From Chthoniobacter sp. (GTDB taxonomy: Bacteria; Verrucomicrobiota; Verrucomicrobiia; Chthoniobacterales; Chthoniobacteraceae), in the NCBI GenBank assembly GCA_021414005.1, contig JAIOPH010000004.1, forward strand, positions 1 to 64,000: 64,000 bases of DNA, read 5' to 3'. The notes beneath the pieces were generated by a model. The model saw only the letters and a list, made by a program, of their open reading frames with translations, searched no databases and was not told where the DNA came from. This document shows positions 45,150-53,646 of this stretch, one piece after another; within the stretch, counting starts at the first letter, position 1, and each line of letters opens with the position of its first letter. The translations under genes were made by a program, and so were the position numbers.

Positions 45150-45840
45150 CGCCGTCATGGCGATGATCGAGTGGTGGCAAAAGTGGGTTGCGCGCGACAG
45201 CATCCTGCTCGCGTATGGCGGGAGCCGCGAGGATTTCGCGGCGATCCCGCACGAGGCCAGGGTGTTCGTGGATGACGCGCGGCTGCGCACGCGGGATCAC
45301 CAGCGCGAGCGGCAAAGCTACGGCGGCGTTTTCCGCGCGGCCGCAGCCTGGATGCAAGGGCGCGATTTCACCCATGTGCATTTCGCCGAATACGATCACC
45401 TGCCGCTCGTCTCCGACCTGAACCAGCGCCAGCTCGCCCTGCTCGCCGACGAGCGCGCCGACGTGCTCGGTTTTCACCTCCGCCGCGTCGATGACACCAA
45501 CTGCGCGCACTATCTCCAGCACGCCGCCGATCCCGACTTCTTTCCGTTTTGGGAAAGGATCACCTGCCGCCCCGACCCGCGCGTGGTCCTGAGCATGATC
45601 GCCACCGGCTCTTTCTGGACCCGCGAGGCTTTCGACCAGCTCGCCGCCACGCCCGAGCCGCACCCGATGTATGTGGAAATCTTCCCACCCACGCTGGCGC
45701 ACCACCTTGGCTTCCGCATTCGCGACTACGGCCCGCAAACCCGCTTTGTCCGCAACTTCGGCGACCGCGTTTCCGAAATCGAAAACGCACGCAGCGCAGG
45801 TGCCTGGACCCTGCACCCGGTAAAGAGCCGCTGGGGATAG
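45106..45840 (+). CDS. GT-A-like protein (glycosyltransferase-type fold), function unknown
   Basis: A 244-residue protein starting 'MPSVLNILLTHQPADAVMAM'. Strand-like 'DSILLAYGGSREDFAAI' and 'FTHVHFAEYDHLPLVSDL' resemble the start and the metal-binding (E-x-D) site of nucleotide-diphospho-sugar transferase folds, but no family match was recognised. 'VVLSMIATGSFWTREAF' and 'YVEIFPPTLAHHLGFRIRDY' could be the acceptor side. Last gene of the plus-strand block; a glycosyltransferase is my inference from fold-like features and context. Confidence 0.5.
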   Translation: MPSVLNILLTHQPADAVMAMIEWWQKWVARDSILLAYGGSREDFAAIPHEARVFVDDARLRTRDHQRERQSYGGVFRAAAAWMQGRDFTHVHFAEYDHLPLVSDLNQRQLALLADERADVLGFHLRRVDDTNCAHYLQHAADPDFFPFWERITCRPDPRVVLSMIATGSFWTREAFDQLAATPEPHPMYVEIFPPTLAHHLGFRIRDYGPQTRFVRNFGDRVSEIENARSAGAWTLHPVKSRWG

Positions 45841-45881
45841 CGAATGGACGAGACTACTCGCGCCGGCCAGCCGCAGGGTGC

Positions 45882-47540
45882 CTACCCCTTAGCTTTCAAT
45901 TCCAACTGTTGCACCGCCACGCCGCGCTGGTTCGGAGCGGCGATCTTTAAGGTTTGCGTCCCCTTTTGCAGTTTCAACTCCACGGGCGGCGTCATGCCCC
46001 AAATGCCATGCGTGTTCGGCACCGGTACATTCACCGGAGTTTCCGCGCCCGCGTTCACATTGAAGAATTGGCCGTCGTTCGGCGTGGCCGCCTTGATCTG
46101 CAGCGTGTAAAGCCCATCCGCCGGCACCTCGACGGTGTATTCGAGCCAACTGCTGTCGATACTCTTGCCAAAGTTCACCTGCTTGCCGCCCCTGAAACTG
46201 TTCAGAACATTCACCGCTAGCATGCTGGAAAACGCCGTCGCCGGGATCGGTGCGCCCGCCAGCTTGATCGGCCCTTTTGTCTCCGCCGTCACCGCCGCCT
46301 TCGCCGCGTCGGGCTTCAACTCTTTCTCCGCCTCGTCCGCATTGTGTGACGCCGTTAAATCCGTTTTCGCCGCCTTCGCCGCTTCCTGCAGGGTATGCAC
46401 CACCGCCATCAGCGCGGTCTGCTCACTTCCACCCACCGCCGCCGCCAGCCAGCGCAGATGCTCAACCCGTGAAAACGCGGCCCGGTTCTCCCGCTGCTGC
46501 ACACCCTCGATGAAGTCCACCCCGCCCATGCCCTCGAGCTTCGAAAACGGCCAGCCGCGTCCATAACCGACCTTCCAGGAAAACCCCGGCTGCGGCTCCG
46601 TCATCGGGTAAGCCGTTTTGTAGGCCACGCACGCGTGCGCGGGCTGCCCCACTCCGATTGCCGGGATGCCAAACGCCTGACAGATGAATACGCTCCATGA
46701 CGAGCGCGGGCCGCATTTGCCGCCGCCAGTCAGGACGTTTTTGAACGTGTTCGCGAAATCGATCGGCGAATTCCGGCGCCAGACTTCGCTCGTCGAATTC
46801 ACGACCAGTTCGTTGGTTCGCAAATCGGGCCGCCATGTGTTGATCATCTCCCGTCCCCATGTCAGGTCTTCCTCCGACGCGCCCGACGATACGACATATT
46901 GCATGTCCCACGCCGTCAGGGCGTCGAAGCTTGGGAACAGCTCTTTGTTCTTCTGCGCCGTCTTGAAATACGCGTAGCGCACCGAGGGATCGCTCTGCTT
47001 GACCGCCTGCCCGGCACCCGGTGCCCCGCTGCCCGGCGGGCGGATCGCGGTGGCGATCGCGATTTTCATCGGGATACCCGTCTTCGCGTCGGGGTCCGCC
47101 GCGACCAGCTTCCGCCAGGATTCCAGCGGGCCGGCTGAAATGCTGTAGCTGTTCTGCTCGCGCGCCGCGAGGTGGATCGGCACATGGGCTTCCAGATATT
47201 GATCCATCGCCTCCGTACTATTGAGCAGCCAGCTCAGGAAGGTTGCATTGGCCGGATCAGCCTTGGCGAACGCCGCCAGCTTGTCCGCGCCCACCTTCGA
47301 GATGAGTTGCCTCTGGTCGAGCGTTTTGGAAAAAGCCGGATCTTTGAGCAGCGCCCCGAGGGCGGCTTCGTCGGTTTTTCCGCCTGCCTGCGCTTTCAGC
47401 GAGGCCGTAACTTCGTTCAGGTAGCCGGCGAAATTTCCACTCTTGATGGCTGCATCCACATCGGCGGCGTGAGCGGACATGGTCCAAACAATGGCGCAGG
47501 CGGCAAAGGATAGGGTGCGGAACGGGGCGGTCGTTTTCAT
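45882..47540 (-). CDS. Secreted transglutaminase-like protein with C-terminal carbohydrate-binding-like domain
   Basis: A 552-residue protein with a signal peptide (LSFAACAIVWTMSAHAADV). The middle has 'GGKCGPRSSWSVFICQAFGI' and then 'PAHACVAYKTAYP', which looks like the Cys and His of the transglutaminase-like (papain-like) superfamily; an Asp third residue is not identified by eye. The last roughly 120 residues ('EYTVEVPADGLYTLQIKAAT', 'VELKLQKGTQTLKIAAPNQR') resemble a carbohydrate-binding beta-sandwich of the CBM6/35 type. Likely acts outside the cell on peptides or glycoconjugates; this is inference. Divergent from the pseudopilin at 47832 (291-base spacer). Confidence 0.65.
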   Translation of the reverse strand: MKTTAPFRTLSFAACAIVWTMSAHAADVDAAIKSGNFAGYLNEVTASLKAQAGGKTDEAALGALLKDPAFSKTLDQRQLISKVGADKLAAFAKADPANATFLSWLLNSTEAMDQYLEAHVPIHLAAREQNSYSISAGPLESWRKLVAADPDAKTGIPMKIAIATAIRPPGSGAPGAGQAVKQSDPSVRYAYFKTAQKNKELFPSFDALTAWDMQYVVSSGASEEDLTWGREMINTWRPDLRTNELVVNSTSEVWRRNSPIDFANTFKNVLTGGGKCGPRSSWSVFICQAFGIPAIGVGQPAHACVAYKTAYPMTEPQPGFSWKVGYGRGWPFSKLEGMGGVDFIEGVQQRENRAAFSRVEHLRWLAAAVGGSEQTALMAVVHTLQEAAKAAKTDLTASHNADEAEKELKPDAAKAAVTAETKGPIKLAGAPIPATAFSSMLAVNVLNSFRGGKQVNFGKSIDSSWLEYTVEVPADGLYTLQIKAATPNDGQFFNVNAGAETPVNVPVPNTHGIWGMTPPVELKLQKGTQTLKIAAPNQRGVAVQQLELKAKG

Positions 47541-47831
47541 GACTGTAGGGTTGTGGTAGTTGTGGCGGTGAGATGGCTATGTAAAACGTCGCAGCTTCAA
47601 TGCAACGGTGTTTTTCACATTCTTTCCGCTGAAGTGTGAGCGCCCTTTGAGTCATTGGCACAGTCGCGGTATGCGGGCACAAGCACCCCTTCCATCACCG
47701 CGGGCTTTTGGAGCTGCGGTGACAAAGGGCGGGCCAGCGCTCGGAGAGACCGCACAAGGTATTTTGCCGGGGAAATCTTTCGATGGACGGACCGGGAAAA
47801 AGTAGCATCCTCGTCTGCGGAAGTTTGCCCC

Positions 47832-48503
47832 ATGAAAAAGTCATCCGTCACAAATCTGCGTGCGGCGTTCTCGCTCCTCGAACTGCTCGTCGTCATCCTC
47901 ATCATCGCGATTATCGCGCGGTTTACAGTTCCGGCGGTCACGGGGATTATCCGGGGTTCGGCGATCACGCAGTCTTCGCAGATGCTCACCGATCAGTTCA
48001 GCCTCGCCCGGCAGCAGGCACTGAGCCGGAACCGCGCGATCGAGGTGCGGATCTACCAGTATGCCGATCCCGAAGTGCCGGGTGAGGCGGTCGCCACCGC
48101 CACCACCTGGCAGTATCGCGCATTTCAGATGTTTGAGGTGGTGGAGTCCGGTGTCGCCGTTCCATTGGCAAAAATGGAGCGCCTCGCTGGATCGGTGATC
48201 ATCAATCCAAGCGTGACCTTCTCCACGATCATCGCGGGCACCGGCCAGACGGCCAAGGTGCCGGTGGCGACGAAGGACCCGAGCCTCCCGCGTGGGGTCG
48301 GCAACAACTACAAGTATGTGTCTTTTCGTTTCCTGCCGGATGGGTCCACGAGCCTCTCGCCGACTTATTCGGCCGGTTGGTTTTTGACCATCCACAATGC
48401 GAGCGACAAAGCGGCTGGCAGCGTCCCACCGGCCAACTTTTTCACCCTCCAGCTCGATCCCGTGAGCGGCTCGTCCAAGAGCTTTCGCCCGACGGCCGGC
48501 TAG
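47832..48503 (+). CDS. Verru_Chthon cassette D-type pseudopilin, stand-alone copy
   Basis: From ATG 47832 the protein has 223 residues. The prepilin motif A-A-F-S-L-L-E at residues 11-17 gives Phe13 as first mature residue and Glu17 as +5, followed by 'LLVVILIIAIIARFTVPAV'. The C-terminal ending 'LQLDPVSGSSKSFRP' matches the ending of the copy at 289-1035. Here the leader is only 12 residues, the usual form, which is why I doubt the long leader of the other copy. No B, C or A genes are next to it. Convergent with glycogen phosphorylase. Confidence 0.87.
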   Translation: MKKSSVTNLRAAFSLLELLVVILIIAIIARFTVPAVTGIIRGSAITQSSQMLTDQFSLARQQALSRNRAIEVRIYQYADPEVPGEAVATATTWQYRAFQMFEVVESGVAVPLAKMERLAGSVIINPSVTFSTIIAGTGQTAKVPVATKDPSLPRGVGNNYKYVSFRFLPDGSTSLSPTYSAGWFLTIHNASDKAAGSVPPANFFTLQLDPVSGSSKSFRPTAG

Positions 48504-48566
48504 CGACTTACGTTCCCGCTCGCCTCCGGGCGGTATGCTTGGGCGAGGAGTGTCCGGGAGGTCGTC

Positions 48567-51032
48567 CTACACGCGCACCGGTTCGAGCTTCCAAATGTCG
48601 CGGGCGTACTCGGCGATGGTGCGGTCGCTGGAAAATTTGCCCATGCGCGCGGTGTTGAGGATGGCCATTTTCGCCCAGGCCGCGCGGTCCTTGAAGGCGA
48701 GATCCACGCGGGCGTGGGCGTCGCTGTACGAGCGGAAGTCGGCGAGGCAGAGGTAGGGATCGTGGTGCAGCAGGTTGTCGCGCAGCATGTTCAGGCAGCC
48801 GGGCTCGTCGGGCGTGAAATAGTTGCTGCCGACCCAATCGACGCAGGCGCGAAGCTCCTCGTCGGCGTCATAAAATTCGTGGGGTTTGTAATGCTTTTTC
48901 ACGAGCGCGGAGACTTCCTCCACGGTCATGCCAAAAATGAAGATGTTCTCGTCGCCGACCTCCTCGCGGATCTCGACGTTGGCACCGTCGAGGGTGCCGA
49001 TGGTGAGCGCGCCGTTGAGGGAAAGTTTCATGTTGCCCGTGCCGCTGGCTTCCTTGCCAGCGGTGGAGATTTGCTCGGAAAGATCGGCCGCCGGGACGAT
49101 GCGCTGCGCGAGAGAGACGCGGTAGTTTGGCAGGAAGACGACCTTGAGTTTGTCGTGGATGCGGGTGTCGGCGTTGATGACGGCGGCGACGGAGTTGATG
49201 GCCTTGATGATGCACTTCGCGAGGGCGTAGCCGGGCGCGGCCTTGGCGGCGAAAACGAAGACGCGCGGGGTGATGTCGAGGTCGGGATTTTGCAGGAGCC
49301 GGCGGTAGAGCGCGAGGATGTGGAGCAGGTTGAGGTGCTGGCGCTTGTACTCGTGCAGGCGTTTGATCTGCACGTCGAAGAGCGCGGCGGGGTTCACGCT
49401 GACGTTGCAGTATTGCTTGATGAGCTGGGCGAGGCCGATCTTGTTGGCGTGCTTCACGGCCATGAAGTCGTGCTGAAATTGCGCGTCGGCAGCGAAGGCT
49501 TCGAGGCCGCGCAGTTTGTCGAGGTCGCGCTGCCAGCCGTCGCCGATCTTACTGGTGATGAGGTGACTGAGTCTCGGATTGCAGGCGAGCAGCCAGCGGC
49601 GCGGGGTGATGCCGTTGGTTTTGTTGTTAAACTTGCGCGGGTAAAAGGCGTCGAACTCGGGGAAGAGGTCGCTTTTCACGAGCTGGGTGTGGATGGCGGC
49701 GACGCCGTTGACGGAGAAGCAGCCCACGACGCTGAGATTCGCCATGCGCACGTGCTGGACGTGCCCTTCCTCGATGATGGACATGGCGCGCTTTTTCGCG
49801 ACATCGCCGGGGTAGGCGGACTCGACCTGTTCGAGAAAGCGCTTGTTGATCTCCAGAATGATCTGGAGATGGCGCGGGAGCACTTTCTGAAAAAGCGGGA
49901 CGCTCCAGCGCTCCAGCGCCTCGGGCAGCAGGGTGTGGTTCGTGTAGGCGAAGGTGCGGGTGACGATGCCCCACGCGGTGTCCCACGGCATGCTGTAGGT
50001 GTCGTGAAAAAGGCGCATCAATTCCACGATGGCCACGGCGGGGTGAGTGTCGTTGAGCTGGATGACAACCTTCTCCGGGAAGTCCGCCCACGAATCTTTG
50101 TTGTCCTTGCGGAAGCGCCGGAAGATGTCGCGCAGCGAGCAGGCGACAAAGAAGTATTGCTGCACGAGGCGGAGTTCCTTGCCGCCGTCGCTCTGGTCGT
50201 TCGGGTAGAGAACCTTCGAGACAGTCTCGGCAGTGGTTTTCTCGTGGACGGCCTCGGCGTAGCCGCCGCGGTTGAAAGCCTCGAAGTCAAAATCGTTGCC
50301 GGCTTTCGACTCCCAGAGACGGAGATAGTTCACGGTATTCGTGCCGTAGCCGGGAATCGGAATGTCGTAGGGGATGCCGATGAGCTTTTTCGTGCCCGTC
50401 CAGCGCGGGACGTAACTGCCGCGGTCGTCGAAGATATTCTCCACGTGGCCGTAAATCTCGATCTCGGTGGTGTGCTCGGGGCGAACGATTTCCCACGGCG
50501 TGCCAAACTTCATCCACTCGTCGGGCAGCTCGACCTGGTGGCCATTGCGAAACTCCTGTTTGAAAAGCCCGTACTGGTAATGGATGCCGTAGCCGATCGC
50601 GGGGAGATCGAGCGTGGCCAGCGAGTCGAGGAAACACGCGGCGAGACGCCCGAGACCGCCATTGCCGAGCGCCATGTCATACTCCTCAAGCCGCAGCGTC
50701 TCCACGTCGAAACCCAGCTCGTTGAGCGCGCGCTCCATTTCCTCGAAAAGACCGGCGCTGTAGAGGCTGTTGGAAAAAAGCCGGCCCATGAGGAACTCGA
50801 GCGACAGGTAATACACGCGCCGCGTGTTCTTTTGGTGATGCACGCCCTGCGTGGCGATCATGCGCTCGATGATGACGCTCTGGACAGCCTTGGAAGTGGC
50901 CAGCCACCAGTCGCGCTTCGAAGCCGTCTGCGCGTCCCGCGCGAGGCTGAACTTCAGGTGATTTTGGACGAGGGTCCAAAGACCGGAGACCGATTTGTCG
51001 ATGACTGATTGAAAGGAAACGGTGTCAGGCAT
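48567..51032 (-). CDS. glgP: Glycogen/starch/alpha-glucan phosphorylase
   Basis: From ATG 51030-51032 the product is 821 residues, the usual length. Family blocks are all present: '[20 protein letters not shown]', '[20 protein letters not shown]', '[16 protein letters not shown]', '[18 protein letters not shown]', '[15 protein letters not shown]' and the pyridoxal-phosphate site '[20 protein letters not shown]' with its lysine. Reaction: phosphorolysis of alpha-1,4-glucan to glucose-1-phosphate in the cytoplasm. An in-frame extension upstream (to 51200) has no family similarity. No other glycogen gene is near, so its position beside surface-structure genes looks incidental. Confidence 0.95.
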   Translation of the reverse strand: MPDTVSFQSVIDKSVSGLWTLVQNHLKFSLARDAQTASKRDWWLATSKAVQSVIIERMIATQGVHHQKNTRRVYYLSLEFLMGRLFSNSLYSAGLFEEMERALNELGFDVETLRLEEYDMALGNGGLGRLAACFLDSLATLDLPAIGYGIHYQYGLFKQEFRNGHQVELPDEWMKFGTPWEIVRPEHTTEIEIYGHVENIFDDRGSYVPRWTGTKKLIGIPYDIPIPGYGTNTVNYLRLWESKAGNDFDFEAFNRGGYAEAVHEKTTAETVSKVLYPNDQSDGGKELRLVQQYFFVACSLRDIFRRFRKDNKDSWADFPEKVVIQLNDTHPAVAIVELMRLFHDTYSMPWDTAWGIVTRTFAYTNHTLLPEALERWSVPLFQKVLPRHLQIILEINKRFLEQVESAYPGDVAKKRAMSIIEEGHVQHVRMANLSVVGCFSVNGVAAIHTQLVKSDLFPEFDAFYPRKFNNKTNGITPRRWLLACNPRLSHLITSKIGDGWQRDLDKLRGLEAFAADAQFQHDFMAVKHANKIGLAQLIKQYCNVSVNPAALFDVQIKRLHEYKRQHLNLLHILALYRRLLQNPDLDITPRVFVFAAKAAPGYALAKCIIKAINSVAAVINADTRIHDKLKVVFLPNYRVSLAQRIVPAADLSEQISTAGKEASGTGNMKLSLNGALTIGTLDGANVEIREEVGDENIFIFGMTVEEVSALVKKHYKPHEFYDADEELRACVDWVGSNYFTPDEPGCLNMLRDNLLHHDPYLCLADFRSYSDAHARVDLAFKDRAAWAKMAILNTARMGKFSSDRTIAEYARDIWKLEPVRV

Positions 51033-51323
51033 AAGCCGCCGTGTGTCTGTGGAAAGCGCCCTCGACTCAAGGAAAATCAGGCCCGGGCGCAGTGTGCGGG
51101 GAAAAACCGCGCGCGGCCCGCGGCCAGAGGACCTTTTTCCGGCCTGCAGACGATGCCTCCGCCACGCCTGCGCCGTGGCCTCGCCTAGCGGGTGTTGCAT
51201 CCAGTTTGAGGCTCAATCTGCCCGGCGATTGCGCGGATCGAGCGCCGCGCCGCGCCGCCGCCCCTGCCTCTCGCTGGGGCTGGTGCGAGCCTGGCCAGCC
51301 GGGTGGGTTTGATCCGGTTGGAT

Positions 51324-52015
51324 TCACTTGGATTCGGTTGGACCACCCCGGCCATTCGCGGTAGCGCGGAGGCGGTCATTGGCTGTGAGACAGGTTTGCA
51401 GTTCCACCGGCAGCGCCCCAGGCGTGCGCGGCATGAAGTTCTCATCCAGATGGGGGAAGTAGCGCCGCTTGAATTCCGCCGCGTGTGCCCGTGCTTCCTC
51501 CGCTTCGCGCTTTGTATCCCGGAGTTCCGCCTGGCTCGCCTCCCAACGTTCCGCTTCCAGCCGCACCCGTTCGGCCTCGTGATTCCCGCGACGCACTTGC
51601 TCGAGTTGCTGCGCGACTCCGAGCACGGTTTTGCGCTGCTCCGTGGGATCGCCCGAAGTCGTCGCCTGCTGAAGCAACTGCCCAAGCGCGACCACCACCG
51701 GCACCGCCGCCCGATCCGCGAGGCGCATCTTCCCCGCTTCCCTTTCGAGATCGTCCGACTCTTTCGTCAGCAGACCGGCCCAGGCTCGCGCTTCTTCGTG
51801 CCGTTGCCAGTCCTCAAAGCCGCCCTGCTTCCAGACACTGAGATTCTGTTCCGTGAGTGTTCGACCTCCAAATTGCGCCCGGAGGACCGCTTGCACATCC
51901 GGCAGAGCGTTCAGCCATTCGACAAGGTGTTTCCCCATTTCCCCATCGCGAGGCGGTGGTTTAGCTCCTCGCGCACGGCGCGCGGGAGCCGGGCGATTTT
52001 GCCAAGGCGCGTCAT
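51324..52015 (-). pseudogene. Helical regulatory/phage-like protein, broken by a one-base frameshift near 51935
   Basis: Two reading frames join. From ATG 52013-52015 comes 'MTRLGKIARLPRAVREELNH' with a few more residues, then a stop; in the next frame, from 'MGKHLVEWLNALPDVQAVLR' (near 51936), the frame runs to 51324. Together they give about 230 residues: a helix-turn-helix-like start (R-L-P-x-x-V-R-E-E-L-N), a 'TEQNLSVWKQGGFEDWQRHE' segment and a long coiled-coil-like C-terminus. The start-to-end order is that of an abundant Verrucomicrobia protein type I cannot name with confidence. A single base appears to be missing between 'LAMGK' and 'GKHLVEW'. Either a pseudogene or a sequencing error. 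Just downstream of the KTSC gene. Confidence 0.55.
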
Positions 52016-52017
52016 GG

Positions 52018-52200
52018 TCAGTAGCGGCCCTTGAGGTAAGTGTTGAAATACCAGCCCGCCGACGAGGCGTGGAGCAGGCCGTGGTAATGATGCTCGGGCA
52101 CGCCGCGCAGCGTGTAGCTGCGCCCGGAGTGAAAGGTGAGATACATGGTGCCGGAGTCGTAATCGACCCACGAGAGGCAGGAGGAGTTCAGTGATGGCAT
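52018..52200 (-). CDS. KTSC-domain microprotein
   Basis: From ATG 52198-52200 the product is 60 residues: 'MPSLNSSCLSWVDYDSGTMY' followed by 'LTFHSGRSYTLRGVPEHHYH' and 'LLHASSAGWYFNTYLKGRY'. This is essentially a whole KTSC domain: S-S-x-x-x-x-x-x-Y, a hydrophobic strand with G-x-x-Y, V-P, and 'A-S-S-A-G-x-x-F-N'. The domain occurs alone or fused in RNA-related and phage-related proteins; its role is unclear. Only three bases separate it from the frameshifted gene downstream, so the two were probably an operon. Confidence 0.75.
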   Translation of the reverse strand: MPSLNSSCLSWVDYDSGTMYLTFHSGRSYTLRGVPEHHYHGLLHASSAGWYFNTYLKGRY

Positions 52201-52269
52201 GACGATGATCAGTGGGTCCCGATTCGTCGCCGCGTCGCCGCTTCCTGCCAAGCGCCGCACTTGCGCGGT

Positions 52270-53379
52270 TTACCCCTCCATGCCGCGCAACCCGCCCTGG
52301 TCGGGCCGCCCAAACCGCTGCAAAGTGTCCGTCACCGCGCTGTGCAACCGCGATCGGAAAGTCGCGAGGCTCTTCACCGAGCGATGCTGCCAGATGTTGC
52401 GCAGGGCCGGCTCCTTGCACGTCTCGCGCGTTCCCGCGTCGCGGAGCATGATCAGCGGCACGATGACTTCGTGCGACCATTGCCGTGCCGATTTTCGGGT
52501 GAGCGGTGGCAGCGCGACCAAACGGCGCAGGATCGGGAGTTCTTCGAGTTTGGGTCCCGAATCGTAAAAGTCCGGACACCAAGGATAGCGAATGTAGCGG
52601 GCAAATTCCGCATTGTCCTCGGGGATCGGACCACGCCGCCAGCGGCGTTCCTGTTCCGGCGCTGGATTTTGGTTCTCGGCGGCGGCTTCCGTGAGCTGCT
52701 CCCAGAGCACAAAGAGCCTCCACACGAGCGGTTCGAGGTAGTGCAGCAGTGGAGTTTCCGTCCCACGCTTCCTGCGGGCTCCCACGTCGAGCGGGTACCC
52801 CGCGCCGACCTCCAACCGTTCCACCACCGCCTGGAATTCACCGGTGGTGTCCAGGTGGTTTGAGACAATCATCGGCCAGCCGTGCATCTGCCGCGCGCTG
52901 TGCCGCAGGTGCAGCGGGAACTCCTTCGCCAGGTCCCCCAAGGCGCAAACCCGCAGATAGGTGTCCCAGGCGAAGGAGTCGGGAAATGATTCGGGGCCGG
53001 GGTCAATTGCCGGGTCTGCTTCTCCCGGGCAGAGTTCGTCATATCGGCGCATCAGGTGCAAAGCGTCGGGTCCATCACCTCTGGCCTCGATCGCGGCAGG
53101 AACGAGCAGGTCGCTGCACCGCGTGAATTCCGCGCGCATGCGCTGCCACGCCCTCACGTCGAAAAAGAATCTTCCCAACGCGAAGTCGACTTCATCGCGG
53201 ATGCCCGCCAGCCTTTGCTGCTCCGAACCTTCGGGATGCGAATCGGCCGCGCCGATCCAATCCAACTCCCGCGCAAAAAGAGCCGCCAGCTTTACCGCTG
53301 CCGCGGCTTGCTTCAGTCGCTCCTTGATGGATTCGGCGCTGAAGTTCGGCTGTTCCGAGGTATTCGACTGATCAGACAT
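52270..53379 (-). CDS. Hypothetical cytoplasmic protein next to the defence locus
   Basis: From ATG 53377-53379 the product is 369 residues. N-terminal half: helical, 'IKERLKQAAAAVKLAALFAR' and 'DEVDFALGRFFFDVRAWQRM'. C-terminal half: 'YLEPLVWRLFVLWEQLTEAA', 'YPWCPDFYDSGPKLEELPIL' and 'QWSHEVIVPLIMLRDAGTRE'. No signal peptide, membrane segment or known motif was recognised. It lies on the same strand and just 3' of the type ISP remnants, 111 bases from the nearest one. An accessory gene of the former restriction island or of a phage-derived region are both possible. Confidence 0.6.
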   Translation of the reverse strand: MSDQSNTSEQPNFSAESIKERLKQAAAAVKLAALFARELDWIGAADSHPEGSEQQRLAGIRDEVDFALGRFFFDVRAWQRMRAEFTRCSDLLVPAAIEARGDGPDALHLMRRYDELCPGEADPAIDPGPESFPDSFAWDTYLRVCALGDLAKEFPLHLRHSARQMHGWPMIVSNHLDTTGEFQAVVERLEVGAGYPLDVGARRKRGTETPLLHYLEPLVWRLFVLWEQLTEAAAENQNPAPEQERRWRRGPIPEDNAEFARYIRYPWCPDFYDSGPKLEELPILRRLVALPPLTRKSARQWSHEVIVPLIMLRDAGTRETCKEPALRNIWQHRSVKSLATFRSRLHSAVTDTLQRFGRPDQGGLRGMEG

Positions 53380-53490
53380 AACGCGATGAATGATGCCCAT
53401 CCTCGTTCCGAAAGTGGGGCTTTCGGAACGTTGTTGTCTGGCCCACTTCGGGTCGCGGGTCGCGGAATGGGGAGGTTGAATTGTGCCCAC

Positions 53491-53637
53491 TCATATTTCG
53501 AGGGTCGGCAGCGCGTTCACGATCTTCATCGTCTCGAGGCTCACGGTGATGACGCGGAGGAAGAGTTCCAAAGGATACTTGTCGTTCCCCACTGTATCGG
53601 TGGCCCAGAGGTTGGCGTCGTTTAGGATGCTACGTGT
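53491..53637 (-). pseudogene. Type ISP restriction enzyme C-terminal tail, remnant B
   Basis: Read on the minus strand, the codons give 'ILNDANLWATDTVGNDKYPL', then 'ELFLRVITVSLETMKIVNAL' and 'PTLEI' with a TGA at 53491-53493. This is the normal C-terminal end of a type ISP enzyme. There is no start and nothing of the rest of the gene upstream: the next 14 bases lead straight into the stop of the secreted-protein gene. It is similar to, but clearly not identical with, the tail of remnant A (37 of 44 residues the same by eye). Confidence 0.8.
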
Positions 53638-53646
53638 AAGTTCATA

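Noticed and set aside
48714..51008. A 764-codon open frame on the plus strand opposite the phosphorylase gene
   Set aside because: It is exactly antisense to a complete glycogen phosphorylase. Its product is low-complexity and rich in Val, Gly, Asp and Glu, the usual shadow of a GC-rich gene.
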